Assembly: GCF_030936135.1 (NCBI RefSeq)
Contig: NC_082600.1
Location: 6,266,821-6,330,820, forward strand
DNA from: Gavia stellata
Taxonomy: Eukaryota; Chordata; Aves; Gaviiformes; Gaviidae
Reading direction: 5' to 3'
DNA length: 64,000 bases
A model generated the notes under the pieces. It made no database searches. It had not been told where the DNA came from and saw only the letters and a list, made by a program, of their open reading frames with translations. Positions 40,001 to 48,800 of this stretch are shown in pieces. A program made the translations under genes and the position numbers. Position 1 is the first letter of the stretch, and every line of letters begins with the position of its first letter.

Positions 40001-40964
40001 TTCTTTAAGTGACTTGATTAGAGGGAATTTACAAGAAAATTTGTTCTGAAGGAAAAATGTGCAAATTTTGGGATTCTAAATTGGGTATAGGCCTTTTATG
40101 GCATATTTATGGAAGTGTGTTATCTTTCATGCTGCATCCTGTATACCCTTAAGAACTGTGTGCATTTGTTTAAAATCACCCTGATGAAGCTATTTTTTTC
40201 TTTTCTTCCCACTTTTAAGATGAACTAGACAATATGAGCAGCACTGAAAGGATCTCCTTCTTACAAGAAAAACTACAGGAAATACGAAAATACTACATGT
40301 CCTTGAAGTCAGAAGTAGCAACCATAGACAGGAGAAGAAAACGATTAAAAAAGAAAGACAGAGAAGGTAAATTTCAGATTTGCTTTATGCTTCCCAGGAG
40401 AAGTTAATTTTCTTGAAAATACATCACTCAAAGCAACTTGAGATTAATTGACAGTATTTTTTAAAAAAAAAGTGTTATCATCTGTTCGTATGTGTACATA
40501 TTTAGAAGGAATATTTGTGCTTTTTCAGAAATTGAACCTAATGAAAACATTCACTGACTATTTTATAACTGTGCATTAGAAACTTGGACTTTCCTAGTGC
40601 AAGCTCGGTCTGAGTTTTCAATCAGTGTAATGACTCATCTGATTTATCTTTTCAATTGGTCTGTGATGCAGAAAGAGTGAGGTTAATCACCCAGTTTATG
40701 TGAATATAGTGGTGAAAGCAATTGACAAAAAAATCCCTGTCAGTTTTCTGTGACCGTGCCGCTTCTGTGAGGTCTTTTAAACACCCTAATAACCAAGAAA
40801 ACCTTCATTCTGACATGTATTTTGATAATCTGATGCTGATCTGTTGTTCTGTATATTCAGTGTCACATACAGGAGCATCCATGTCATCTGCTTCTTCAGA
40901 CACTGGAATGAGTCCATCATCATCTTCTCCTCCACAAAATGTGCTTGCTGTAGAATGCAGGTGA
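9966..40964 (+). CDS. ARID4A: ARID4A, AT-rich interaction domain protein 4A (RBBP1), 5'-partial, 20 coding exons
   Basis: ARID4A is a nuclear, RB1-binding subunit of SIN3A-HDAC co-repressor complexes. Twenty exons with GT/AG borders and matching phases encode 1208 residues (window numbering, residue 1 = the Phe at 9968) and stop at TGA 40962-40964. Domains in order: end of the Tudor-like module (1-20), RBB1NT (about 82-190), ARID (about 218-309), chromo barrel (about 480-538), AT-hook-like KRGRPP (572-577), LXCXE motif LLCHE (about 905), basic helical segment (about 1127-1175) and a Ser-rich tail ending VLAVECR. It is ARID4A rather than the paralogue ARID4B because of the [18 protein letters not shown] block and the C-terminus. 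Roughly 92 N-terminal residues are missing, judged from the remembered human protein (1257 aa). If the two optional segments at 35829-35897 and 36106-36168 (44 residues together) are left out, the total is close to the human length. Neighbour TIMM9 is convergent. Confidence 0.96.
10144..10238 (+). CDS. ARID4A: ARID4A coding exon 2
   Basis: It encodes [20 protein letters not shown] followed by a basic stretch [11 protein letters not shown]. The acceptor is CATGTAG and the donor is CCTGT|GTGAGT. Only 98 bp of intron separate it from the previous exon. It ends in phase 2, leaving GT of a Val codon. Confidence 0.95.
10855..10987 (+). CDS. ARID4A: ARID4A coding exon 3, start of RBB1NT domain
   Basis: An acidic run [19 protein letters not shown] leads into [20 protein letters not shown] and YPAL, the first strands of the RBB1NT (PWWP/Tudor-like) domain. 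The acceptor is AATTCAG and the donor is TTG|GTAAGT. This acidic block separates ARID4A from ARID4B, whose equivalent linker is Ser-rich. Confidence 0.95.
10988..12917 (+). other. ARID4A: ARID4A intron 3
   Basis: The intron is noncoding. Its one striking element is an uninterrupted T23 run followed directly by a G14 run at 12203-12239, listed separately. Nothing else was recognised. Confidence 0.85.
12203..12239 (+). repeat. T23-G14 homopolymer junction
   Basis: Twenty-three T residues (12203-12225) run straight into fourteen G residues (12226-12239) with no interruption. The tract is strand-asymmetric and the G-run could form a quadruplex. Lengths may be unreliable because homopolymers are error-prone in sequencing and assembly. 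Confidence 0.97.
12918..12997 (+). CDS. ARID4A: ARID4A coding exon 4, RBB1NT domain
   Basis: It encodes [20 protein letters not shown] and SFADSK, continuing the RBB1NT fold. The acceptor ACTTCAG follows a T-rich tract at about 12872-12884, and the donor is AAATT|GTAAGT. It ends in phase 2, splitting a Phe codon. Confidence 0.95.
12998..14752 (+). other. ARID4A: ARID4A intron 4
   Basis: The intron is noncoding. It contains a short perfect hairpin, ACCCCC/GGGGGT with a six-base loop, at 13578-13595, followed by a purine-rich GA tract at about 13602-13629. No gene or mobile element was recognised. Confidence 0.85.
14753..14829 (+). CDS. ARID4A: ARID4A coding exon 5, RBB1NT domain
   Basis: It completes the split Phe codon and reads [20 protein letters not shown] then SSPKK. 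The acceptor is TTTTTCAG and the donor is AAAG|GTAAAT. It ends in phase 1, splitting a Gly codon. Confidence 0.94.
14830..16692 (+). other. ARID4A: ARID4A intron 5
   Basis: The intron is AT-rich noncoding sequence. Overlapping short reading frames around 15730-16140 on both strands have no recognisable similarity and no splice context, so they are treated as chance. Confidence 0.85.
16693..16859 (+). CDS. ARID4A: ARID4A coding exon 6, end of RBB1NT and acidic linker
   Basis: [20 protein letters not shown] and [15 protein letters not shown] finish the RBB1NT domain. An acidic linker rich in Glu follows, ending EKTEEVV. The acceptor is TCTGTAG and the donor is GTG|GTAGGT, phase 0. The phase-0 end matters because an alternative first exon in the next intron could also join the ARID exon in phase 0. 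Confidence 0.94.
17745..17965. promoter_or_regulatory. Intronic CpG island, candidate internal promoter
   Basis: A sharply bounded GC- and CpG-rich patch sits inside an otherwise AT-rich intron. It carries a nearly palindromic X-box, GTTGCCACGGCAAC (17868-17881; 13 of 14 to GTTGCCATGGCAAC), and a palindromic NRF1-type site TGCGCATGCGCG (17899-17910). These motifs are typical of unmethylated, often bidirectional, vertebrate promoters. No TATA box is evident. Transcription start and direction cannot be told from sequence. Confidence 0.6.
18018..18045 (+). repeat. T-rich tract
   Basis: An almost pure T tract with a single A interruption lies directly downstream of the intronic CpG island. It could be the reverse complement of a poly(A) tail from a minus-strand retrocopy, but no recognisable retrocopy body follows it. 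It is most simply a low-complexity tract. Confidence 0.9.
18049..18060 (+). CDS. ARID4A: Candidate alternative first coding segment of ARID4A (MEEN)
   Basis: ATG GAA GAG AAT is followed immediately by a perfect donor GTAAGT (18061-18066). The ATG has A at -3 and G at +4. Spliced to the exon at 25302 (phase 0) it would give [20 protein letters not shown], an in-frame protein starting just before the ARID domain. Against it, several upstream ATGs lie between the CpG island and this one, and a T-rich tract (18018-18045) would be in the 5' UTR. This is inference only. Confidence 0.25.
22284..22327 (+). repeat. 22-bp perfect tandem duplication
   Basis: The 22-base unit from 22284 to 22305 (beginning GGCTTGAAACC) is repeated exactly and without spacer at 22306-22327. 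Perfect identity suggests a recent duplication. No coding role is apparent. Confidence 0.95.
25302..25374 (+). CDS. ARID4A: ARID4A coding exon 7, first helix of ARID domain
   Basis: It reads [20 protein letters not shown] then MEDRG, the first helix of the ARID/BRIGHT DNA-binding domain. The acceptor is TTCACAG and the donor is GAG|GTAACA. It starts in phase 0 after the 8.4 kb intron and ends in phase 1 in a Gly codon. Confidence 0.96.
25375..27957 (+). other. ARID4A: ARID4A intron 7
   Basis: The intron is noncoding. The longest open frame (26681-27247, + strand, 188 codons) is Phe/Leu/Ser-rich and low-complexity, has no recognised similarity and lies wholly within the intron between two certain ARID exons, so it is judged non-genic. 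Confidence 0.85.
27958..28052 (+). CDS. ARID4A: ARID4A coding exon 8, ARID domain core
   Basis: It encodes [20 protein letters not shown] then [11 protein letters not shown], the second and third ARID helices with the family's hallmark L-F-x-L-F and GG signature. The acceptor is TATTTAG and the donor is AAT|GTAAGT. Confidence 0.96.
28210..28307 (+). CDS. ARID4A: ARID4A coding exon 9, ARID domain helix-turn-helix
   Basis: It encodes [20 protein letters not shown] then [12 protein letters not shown], the helix-turn-helix part of ARID that contacts DNA. A T21 tract just upstream is part of its polypyrimidine tract, followed by the acceptor CCAAAG. The donor is GAAA|GTAAGT, splitting a Lys codon. 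Confidence 0.96.
28308..29814 (+). other. ARID4A: ARID4A intron 9
   Basis: The intron is AT-rich noncoding sequence between ARID exons. No feature was recognised beyond the splice sites. Confidence 0.85.
29815..30043 (+). CDS. ARID4A: ARID4A coding exon 10, ARID C-terminal helix and linker
   Basis: [16 protein letters not shown] ends the ARID domain. The rest (about 300-375) is a charged linker with repeated Glu/Lys and two V-K-x-E-like sites, ending IELRSPR. The acceptor is CTATAG and the donor is AGG|GTAAGT, phase 0. Confidence 0.95.
30044..31962 (+). other. ARID4A: ARID4A intron 10
   Basis: The intron is noncoding, with an especially AT-rich middle (about 31070-31320). No gene or repeat family was recognised. 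Confidence 0.85.
31963..32213 (+). CDS. ARID4A: ARID4A coding exon 11, charged linker
   Basis: It encodes [19 protein letters not shown] and about 65 more highly charged residues, including [19 protein letters not shown] and an acidic run EEEERQRE. Composition predicts intrinsic disorder. The acceptor is CCTAG and the donor is GAG|GTAAAC, splitting an Arg codon. Confidence 0.94.
32214..34045 (+). other. ARID4A: ARID4A intron 11
   Basis: The intron is noncoding. It contains a short GGCA repeat near 32697-32710 and repeated TATAGCTAATAAG-like units near 33483-33518. No other feature was recognised. Confidence 0.85.
34046..34243 (+). CDS. ARID4A: ARID4A coding exon 12, chromo barrel (main part)
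   Basis: After an acidic stretch it reads [20 protein letters not shown] and then [20 protein letters not shown] and YGWNV, the chromo barrel that in this family binds methylated histone lysines. The aromatic residues Y-Y-G-W are present. The acceptor is CTGCAG and the donor is AAG|GTGAGG, splitting an Arg codon. Confidence 0.96.
34244..35433 (+). other. ARID4A: ARID4A intron 12
   Basis: The intron is noncoding and separates the two chromo-barrel exons. It contains a small TTG microsatellite (about 34811-34828). Confidence 0.85.
35434..35518 (+). CDS. ARID4A: ARID4A coding exon 13, end of chromo barrel
   Basis: It encodes [20 protein letters not shown], completing the chromo barrel, then a basic run RKQKKKTK. 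The acceptor is TTTTAG and the donor is AAAA|GTAATG, phase 0. Reading past the donor gives only a chance extension. Confidence 0.95.
35696..35897 (+). CDS. ARID4A: ARID4A coding exon 14, AT-hook-like; internal alternative donor at 35828
   Basis: It encodes a Lys/Asp-rich stretch, then [13 protein letters not shown], which resembles an AT-hook. Two in-phase donors exist: GAAG|GTAAAT after 35828 and GAAG|GTACAT after 35897. Using the first removes 69 bases (23 codons) without changing frame. The acceptor is CCTTAG. The remembered human isoform resembles the short form here, but both ends are plausible. Confidence 0.88.
36106..36168 (+). CDS. ARID4A: ARID4A coding exon 15, 63-nt frame-neutral cassette
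   Basis: It encodes [20 protein letters not shown] followed by a split Asn codon. The exon is exactly 21 codons and phase 1 at both ends, so skipping keeps the frame. The acceptor is TTTTAG and the donor is AACA|GTGAGT. TRRSS fits a basophilic kinase consensus. The best-known human isoform, as I recall it, lacks this segment, so it may be alternatively spliced. Confidence 0.82.
36169..37095 (+). other. ARID4A: ARID4A intron 15
   Basis: This is the noncoding intron before the large acidic exon. Its 3' end has a long T-rich tract serving as the polypyrimidine tract. Confidence 0.85.
37096..38226 (+). CDS. ARID4A: ARID4A coding exon 16, large acidic exon with LXCXE motif
   Basis: This 1131-base exon encodes residues about 642-1019, mostly acidic and probably disordered. 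It carries the RB-pocket binding motif LLCHE at 37884-37898 within [22 protein letters not shown] consensus IKSE lies at 38070-38081 within [19 protein letters not shown] basic patch [13 protein letters not shown] occurs near 37380. The acceptor follows a T-rich tract at about 37068-37089 (TGCAG), and the donor is AAAG|GTGAGC. Confidence 0.96.
38423..38527 (+). CDS. ARID4A: ARID4A coding exon 17, basic segment
   Basis: It encodes [20 protein letters not shown] then [14 protein letters not shown], a Lys/Arg-rich stretch that could serve as a nuclear localisation signal. The acceptor is CATTTAG and the donor is ACAG|GTACAT. Both ends are phase 1. Confidence 0.95.
38528..39777 (+). other. ARID4A: ARID4A intron 17
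   Basis: The intron is AT-rich noncoding sequence with an A14 run at about 39485-39498. Nothing else was recognised. Confidence 0.85.
39778..39993 (+). CDS. ARID4A: ARID4A coding exon 18
   Basis: It encodes [20 protein letters not shown] and continues through [20 protein letters not shown] to the end YKWSFQL. The acceptor is GCTGCAG and the donor is CTCA|GTAAGA. Compared with the remembered human protein it has extra His/Gln residues in [10 protein letters not shown]. Confidence 0.95.
40220..40366 (+). CDS. ARID4A: ARID4A coding exon 19, basic helical segment
   Basis: It encodes [20 protein letters not shown] and [20 protein letters not shown], then RLKKKDRE, a predicted amphipathic helix or coiled coil ending in a dense basic cluster. 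The acceptor is TTTTAAG and the donor is GAAG|GTAAAT. Confidence 0.96.
40861..40964 (+). CDS. ARID4A: ARID4A terminal coding exon 20
   Basis: It encodes [20 protein letters not shown] then [13 protein letters not shown] and TGA at 40962-40964. The acceptor is TATTCAG. The Ser-rich tail and VLAVECR end match the family C-terminus, confirming that the gene ends here. Confidence 0.96.
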
Positions 40965-41900
40965 TACACATTTCAGCAACTTGCTGCCATGGACATAAAT
41001 CCTGAAATTCAACCGCAGAAAGCACTCAACTGGTTTGACATTGCCAAGTATATTCTGTACACACTTCCACTGCTGGACTGTACCTGTTCTCCCCTCCTCC
41101 CCTCTTCTTTTGTTTAATTTACTGTTCAGAGAAATTAAGCTTATTGGTAACTGAAGGTTTGTAGGCACAATGTGACATGCTTGTCATTGTGTTTGCTTTT
41201 GGTTTGTGGTTTTTTTTTAGTTTTTGTTGGGGTTGTTTTTTTTTTTTTTGGTTAATGCAGAGAAAGGGCACTTATCAAATTTGAAAAGCTATGTCCAATG
41301 AAGCATTCAGGTGTTCTAGGGAGATCTTAGAAAAGCAAGTGCACCAAGCAGACATCAGAGTATTATCAAAAAGAACTGAGTAACTGCTGCACTTTCACCA
41401 AGCTGTACATTAACTCTTGGTGAGTAGTTCCTCTTCGTGGAAGCACTTGCTATACAGAACTGCCAAAGTATGTGTTCAGCAGTGTGCCCAGTTTTAAAGG
41501 TGTAAATGGGACAAAATAAATTGTGAAAGGAAGTGTAGTTGACTGAAAACTACAGTTGTAATAAGTCTTCCACTTTTTATAGGATTTTTGAGCACACAAT
41601 TATGCAAATATTTTAATGTTTATTAATGTTTACAGTGGAATTGTGAATAGGTTTTCAGTGGACTATCTTATCCCTTGACAAAAATATTTTGTCTTTTTTC
41701 TATGTAATTTCAGAGTTTTTATTTTGTTACAAAAAGACGAAAAATGAAATATATAACAACAATGAAGTTATTTAACAAGATTTCTAAAGCTGAAATTTTT
41801 GTGTAAAATAAGGTATCTTGCAACTTGTTAAATATATTTATTCAGACATTGGATGTTGTATTTTTATGTATTTTTTAAAATATTAATAAAATTGGAAAAA
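40965..41900 (+). other. ARID4A: ARID4A 3' UTR (proximal form)
   Basis: The untranslated region runs from the stop codon to a poly(A) signal AATAAA at 41885-41890, followed by an A-rich stretch. An earlier AATAAA lies at 41515-41520, and later ones at 42204-42209, 42684-42689 and 42841-42846, so longer forms to about 42.87 kb are possible. Signals alone do not show which is used. Confidence 0.65.
41885..41890 (+). terminator. ARID4A: ARID4A candidate polyadenylation signal
   Basis: This is a canonical AATAAA about 920 bases after the stop codon, followed within 10 bases by a run of nine A residues. The following T-rich or GT-rich element is weak. Confidence 0.5.
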
Positions 41901-42840
41901 AAAATTCTAGGTTAGTTCACTCTTTCGATAAAACATACTTACCAGTTATGGCTCTTAAGGAGGTTTTATCCGGTAGCCATGCCTGTATTTCAAATGGGTC
42001 TGTCTACGTATCCTCCACAACATAGATCTGTAAGCGGGCATCTGGATTAAACGATGACTTTATTTGGAAACTTTGGCAGTCCTAGTACTTACATTGTTTT
42101 GAGGAACAAAATTTATTTGGTTGCCCTTAAGGTACTTTGTCACAAGTTCTTATGTTTGCTATACTGCCGAATGAATTTATATCTCCCAAAGTTGAGATGC
42201 AACAATAAAGTAAAGCAACTGTGTATGCTTTGTCTGTGGATTGTCCCACAGACAGATACAATTTGTAAATAACTCTTCCAAAACCATGTATTTAAAACAG
42301 TTTGCATATACATTATGTATAAAAGTGATTTTTTTATCAATTTTTTTATTCATGTTTGTACATTGAATGGGGTTCTTAACTCCTTTTTCTGTGTTTAATA
42401 TGCTGTAGAGTAATAACATAGATGCTCTAGACTGTATATCAGGATACTCTGGTTCACACGGCAGAAAGTCAGAACGAAACACTAGTGATGGCGTAGCATT
42501 ACTAAAATTGATGTTTCTTGAAATTTCATTTTACAACATTTGTCAACTTGTGATTCCAATTCCTTCCATTTTCGCAGAAAATTAAAGAAAAAGTACTCTT
42601 GTAAATGCACTTTTTCTGTCTTTTCTTAAGCAAAGCAGAACTATTTCAATGTAAGATGAATATGGAGCTCACTAGACAGCATTAATAAAGGCCATGTTTT
42701 AAACATAGGCTTTATATTCTATTTTTATTTAAGTGATTGTTCTTGTAAATGTCTGGACTTACCTAAATAGAAAAATTAATCTCCATAAATTGTTGTAAAG
42801 ACTTTTTTCAGAGCTAACTTTTACTGTTATAATAGCTATG

Positions 42841-42846
42841 AATAAA
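42841..42846 (+). terminator. ARID4A: ARID4A candidate distal polyadenylation signal
   Basis: This is a canonical AATAAA about 1.9 kb after the stop codon, preceded by another at 42684-42689. Its use would give a long 3' UTR. The surrounding sequence is AT-rich, as in vertebrate 3' UTRs. Confidence 0.35.
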
Positions 42847-42869
42847 AAGCAATACTCATTTAAAAGGAA

Positions 42870-45800
42870 ATAACATGGGTCACATTTTCTCATATTATCT
42901 TCCATGTTTAATATTTGCAGAAGTAAATTTTAAATTCGGTGAAAGAATAGGATTAATTATATCTTACGCAGATCTCTAACCTCTGTCTACAAATGGTGTG
43001 AGATCTTAAACAGGCATATACACACACTCGGCGTGCGCAGATGACAATGAGCTCTGAACCATCTGTACTTCAGGATAGATGTTCACAGTGTGTACGCTGA
43101 CTGCTGCTCCTTATCTTTTAGGAATGTTTAAAATACTGCTTGGAAGACTGAAGGTATGGTTCCATGGAACATGGAAACCCATTCTAACAGATGGCTGCTC
43201 CTTGACATAGAGGACTTGCTTCCTTACTTCCTCTTTCCGCCTGCTTACCTTGCACTAGTACTCATCAGACAGACAGACACACACCCCTGCCCCCCAGTAA
43301 CACCTAACATCACTATTCTGGCAGAACACTAAACCTGCAAGAAAAGATGGATGACTTTCTGCCAAGCCACTGGCAAAGCCTCTAGCATGTTACTGATTTC
43401 CTAGTTTTATCTTTCTGGCAAGAAGTGTATCAGTTAGGCAGATTATTCAGTAGATGTTTAAAGTAGTTTCTTACAACATTTAAAAATACCATAGGGAAAC
43501 GAAGATTAACTATATAATATGGGACTATTCTGTACTAAAGGTGACATCAACAAGAAACCCCAATAGGTCTTTTATTTCTAACTTTACTATAATCCCCTTA
43601 TTTCTGCTTTGTTGACATAAAATAAATTCCCAAGTGTTTTCCAATGCCTTAAATGAAAGTTTATGCTGTTGAGGACGCGGTAATTATGATTATACTGAAT
43701 TGCGTTTTTTTTTAAATAAGAGATTAGGTATCATGTTTGCGAGAGCAAGCAAAAATGAAGCACCCCCTTGGCAGTCTTCACGTTGTTCTCCTGCCTTCTA
43801 ATCTTTTACAGTTTTTCTCAAAATGATACATGTTATTTCAAGCTTAGTTAGGAGGTAAAAAAAAATATATATAATTAAAATTACAGGATCAAGCACTGTT
43901 AAAAAGAACAGGGCTGTAAGAGAATTCAGACTCTCCCCCCACCTCCTGCAATTGGTACAAAGAACTGTATGATTTCTGGCAGATTTTTTTTTTTGTATTA
44001 GCATGTATCTGGAAGTTGGAACAAAACTTGAAACATTTGCATGCAAGGACATAAGGTAAGAAAAGGTTCATTTCCCTACTTGTTTGAGTTTTTACTTTCT
44101 TTCCATGAAATAGACCAGCTACATGTATACTAATGAGTTTTTATTTTCTCTCTAATATGTAAGTTTAGCAATATCCAGTTAAATCTCCACTTGTTTCTGG
44201 CTCCTCCATCAGATTGCTTGTGTTTGAGAAACCTTCTCTTGCTTAATCAGTTTGAACAGATGAGGAAGGAGAAGCAAAGGTGTCGGAACAGTAACAACAA
44301 GCCATTATTTCCACAGAAGTTAAACAGATTTACAGTAGTAATTATCAGTGAAAGAAAAGCGTAACAAGGGCAAATAGAAGTGTGTATCTTCATGAAGCAT
44401 AAGGTATCTGACCTTCACGGGGAGCAGCAAAGACCTTAATTTGAAGGGCAGCAGCAGAAGAGAAAAGGTGATTAATTCACTTCGTCACTGTTTGTGGTAT
44501 TTTGCACAAGTTCCACTTGAATCTGATTTTTTTTTTTTTTTAAAGTTGCAGTATTAGAATAATCTAGGCAGAAATTTTTAAAATGGATAAATCTCATTTT
44601 ACATGTAGGGAGCCACATAGTAACAGCCACCAAAATTACCCAGGATGGCTTTGATGGGGAGCTGGGAAGAGAATCTGAATCTGAGGATGGTCAGCTCCTG
44701 TGTCTGTCAGACTATCCACTCTTGAAAGCCTTCTCTCTCCAGATAGGTTTGTTAACCAGATGGAATTTCACATTAAAAAAATGAATATTCTTCTAAAATG
44801 TTCTTCTTTCCCCCATTAAAAATATTCTGGGATGGCTGAGGCAGCCAAATGGGTTTTCTGGGCAGCATTTACTGGAATTCTTTTACAGTGGTAAGTCTAA
44901 GAATTCTGTTGTTTTCTTTTTAAGAAAAGAGCATGTTTGGTTTGATTGCTTGAAACAAATCTGACAGATGAGCCGGAAGGCAGATTTACTAGATGAAACA
45001 GAAGATGAGTGTGTTAACAAAAGTATGTCGAGCTGTTTACTTCACTGTGCCCTTGTGTTTTGCATCTATTGTGCACTAAAATCTTGGTTATTTTTACTTC
45101 TCTGTACTTGGGATTTTATTATTTGCTACGATGTGCAGGATTAAAGACTACCTCTGGAGATGTAAGGAACACAACAAAGCAGTGGAACCAACGGGGATGT
45201 TGCCAGAGACTGACTCACTGTAATTCCCGGGCTTAGGAAAAAGAGTTTTTATAATTAGCTCACACTATTTATCAAGCTATTGCCCTTGAATTTTGAGAAA
45301 ATCTGTCATTCTACCACATTATATTCCACCAAATAGGATGATTCTTTAAGAGGTCTCTAGGAGAGTTTAAAATTATTCATGTTTATTAGTTGCCACTAAG
45401 TAGCTGGTATTTATTAGGGTTTTTTTGTTTGTTTTGGAAATCTGTGAATTCTCTAAATTCCACAAGCATTTATTAGTCTCATCCATTGCTTTGGAGGAAT
45501 ATATAAATTCAATTTTTCACGTTACAGTGTTATTGGTCTAGATCTGTGTTTGTTTTAATGCAGTCGAGTGGTGGATTTTGTGATTAGTCACAGCCCAATG
45601 ACAAATACTCACTGCATTATCATTTAAAGTAAACTGAAAAGATAAGGCAATCTTAATTGTGAAAGCAGACTATTTCTCACCCTTTCTAATAGGACTTTCC
45701 TGGCTTCCTCTTTGTTTTGAATTATCTCAGCCCTATTTATGTTGCTATTCCTGGTTCTTCCCATTTTCACAGAAATCCTACTTTTTGTTTTGGAGCAGGG

Positions 45801-48800
45801 CTGTGCTGGTTGGTTCTGCTTCAGGTCTGCAACTACCTGCTATTTGTATCAGTTAGTACCCTTATGCTGTTGCTTATCCTACACCAACAGTTTTCAAAGG
45901 TAAAAAAGTGTCTGTCTTTTGTTTTATGACATTTGGCTTTAATTCACCAGTACAGCTCACTCATTATGACAAAAAGACGGAAGCATTGCGAGGCTTACGT
46001 TCTCCCTGTTTCTTTCATTCTTCGCCAACAATCAGCATTAGAGCTCCATGACAGCTGTGAAAACCTCTGCAGGTTGTTCATCAGTAGTCTGTTGGCTTAA
46101 CTCTCCCTCTGAGCCTTGTTGGTGAGGGACACAGTTACGTGTTACTGGCGGCCTCTCTCTTTCCCTGCTCTTCAGAGTAACCCAACATTTCCATTCCAGC
46201 CCTGTCAGTGTCCTCAGCCATTTCTAAACTACTCCTCGTCTAATGCCTCATCTAGGTACAGCTTGACCTAATTTGCTGTGATCCTGCCAGGTATGCTAGT
46301 TACTTAAGGAGGGTTAAGATGCGGAATTTGTATGAAATAGTTATATTGCATAAGGGTGGTTTTTTTTCTTTTTAACAAGCCACTTGTTTACGTGTATGTG
46401 CAGCTTAAAACCGTATCTCTTGATGCTCATTCATTTCCTGCAAATTACTTCCCTTAGGAATGGGCAAGGTTTAAAGCTATTTAAAAAGGAAAAAAAAAAA
46501 AGTGGAAGAAAAAAACCCCAAACCCTCCCCTCTTTCTGCTTACACTCTGCTTCCCACCCTGCGAGTGACTGTGGGCCATCCCAGCAGCTTCCCCATGGAG
46601 TACTGCCTTTTACAGTCCAGTTCCCCATTGCCTGCGTTAGCCTGGGTCTCTTAAAATTGTTGTTTTCTACACTCTTCATTCTTTTTCCTCTTTCATTTCA
46701 GTTTATGGCCCTGTCATGGCAGTGGCTCCACCTCTCCCGCCATGTCACCTTTGTCACCTGCTGCCGGCCACAGCACTTCGCTTCCCTCTTTGAGACATGC
46801 TCCCTACGTCTCCTGAAGGCAATAAAAACCTGTAAGAAACCTGTGCGCTGTTTTCTTCCCTCCACACACACTGGCTGCAGGACTCTCCCGTCCCCTGCCC
46901 GGCACAGGGACCCCACAGTGGCCCCCAGCTCCGCTCGGTTGGCGCCACGGGTCCCCACGCATGAGGGGCGAGTTACCGAGGGGTCCCCGCCGCCCCAGCC
47001 CGTCCCTCAAGCCTGTCCCTCAAGCCTCTCCGGCCGCTGCTCAGGCGGCGTTTCAAGGGGCAGCCCCGCCGCTGCCCCTGCATGGAGGCGGCGGCTGAGG
47101 GGGCGGTGGCCCTGAGGCGGGCGGGTTCTGCCGCTGCGGCCTGCGACCTCTCGCCTCAGCGGCCACCCGGGGCCAGTCCGCTGCGCTCCCTCCTGAGGGA
47201 AAGGGGCCCTCCGCGGGGAGGCCGGTGGACGGGGTCCCTGTCAAGGGCTGGAAGAGCCGGTTGGCCCCGCGGAGGAGGTGGCAGGACTGAAGCCCCACAG
47301 CTCTTTTCCTCAGGCCCTGCCGCCATCCCTGAGGCATCCGTGTCTTCTGTGGGGCAGAGATGCTTTCTCCCCGAGATCTAAGCAGGCCCCACAGCAAAAA
47401 CAGGGCAGGAGAGGTGGCCAGCACCCCTCTCCTACCAATAAGGTGGTTAGAGCGTGCCTTGCTGTGAAGGCTTCAAACCCTCTTCTTTCAGCCATGGCTC
47501 AGTTCTTGGCAGGTCCCTGGGGCAGCAGCACACACCAAAGTTCAACATGTGCTGAGGCAGAAAGAGAGGGGAAGAGGGTCTCTCATTCTGTATCCTAGTA
47601 AGGGCAGGATCTGTGAAATACAGAAAGAGCCACCAACTAACTAGATTTCTACTTTGATTATTTGAAATGTAGATAGATAAGCTCCCCTTCACATTACATA
47701 AACAAATGGTAGTATGTCAAGTACACTGCCTTAAATATTTACACAGTAAGCCCAACTCCCTCAGCAGCTCTCTCACTTTCCCTCAGATTAAAGTGAGTTA
47801 CAGAATAAAAAATTTTAACCAGCCATGGTTCAAGCATTGTATAAGTAAGTGCAGACTTTTTTTTTTTTTTAAGAGTGATTTAGGGTCTTTCAGATGTCTT
47901 TCAGTTACATCTGATTCTGTATGTGAGAAATCTTAGGAAAACAGACTTGACTATCATTTAACAGTCCTACAGTCCTCAACTACTAAAGCTTGAATGTTGA
48001 ACAGGCCCTGTTGTGTTTACAGAAAGAACCTAACACCAAAATGCTAAGGTCCATGAAGTAAAACATAATTTAAAAAAATTCAAGTATTTAGCAGAATTGT
48101 AACTTTATTTAGAATTCTTTTAATGCTGTCTTCTTGAAACTCAAGGTGCAAGCATAATGCAAGTTTAGGTGTCACACTCTCCAATTGTTTTTACAGGTTT
48201 TAGAGTTCGGGCCAGACGCATTCAAGAAGTTTTAGAGCTGAGCTTAATGGACTTCCCAAGACTGGAACTAGATTCCTCAAATGCTGTCTGCTGACTTCCT
48301 AATCTACCTAATAGAAAATGCTGAAAAAAAAGCTGTTGCTTAAACTCCAGTTCTCAGAGTTAGGTGTTTAAGAGTACAGAGGAATGTCTCCTTGCATTGA
48401 AGTCACAGTCACAATCTATCTCTGGGCATTAAGTATTTAACCCACACTTTTCTTACAGATTGCAGTCACATCCTTTCCTTGCCTTCCAGACAAGAGCTCT
48501 GTAGTTGAAGCTCTCAGCAGGGGTTACAGAGATGAGGACTTTGCTCCCATCCTTGAGAGAATTCAAGGAACCTGTTATAATCTTCCAGCTGATTGATCTG
48601 ATCGCTTTGCCAGTACCACTGATGTATAGGGCAGCCTGGAGCAAGGCCGTCATTTGACCCTTCCTGTTGAAATTGTTCCATTTTCTGTGGGCTGACTAGT
48701 AATTGCATGCTTTTCTAGCCTTTTGGTTCAGATACTCATTTCAGCAGGAACAATCTGTGTTCCTATCTCTGCTGCAATGAATGTCACCTCCAAATAAGTG

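Noticed and set aside
46384-47115. A 243-codon open frame on the plus strand entering the CpG island
   Set aside because: Its second half is Pro/Arg/Ser-rich as expected from GC-rich DNA; overlapping frames are open on both strands and nothing resembles a known family.
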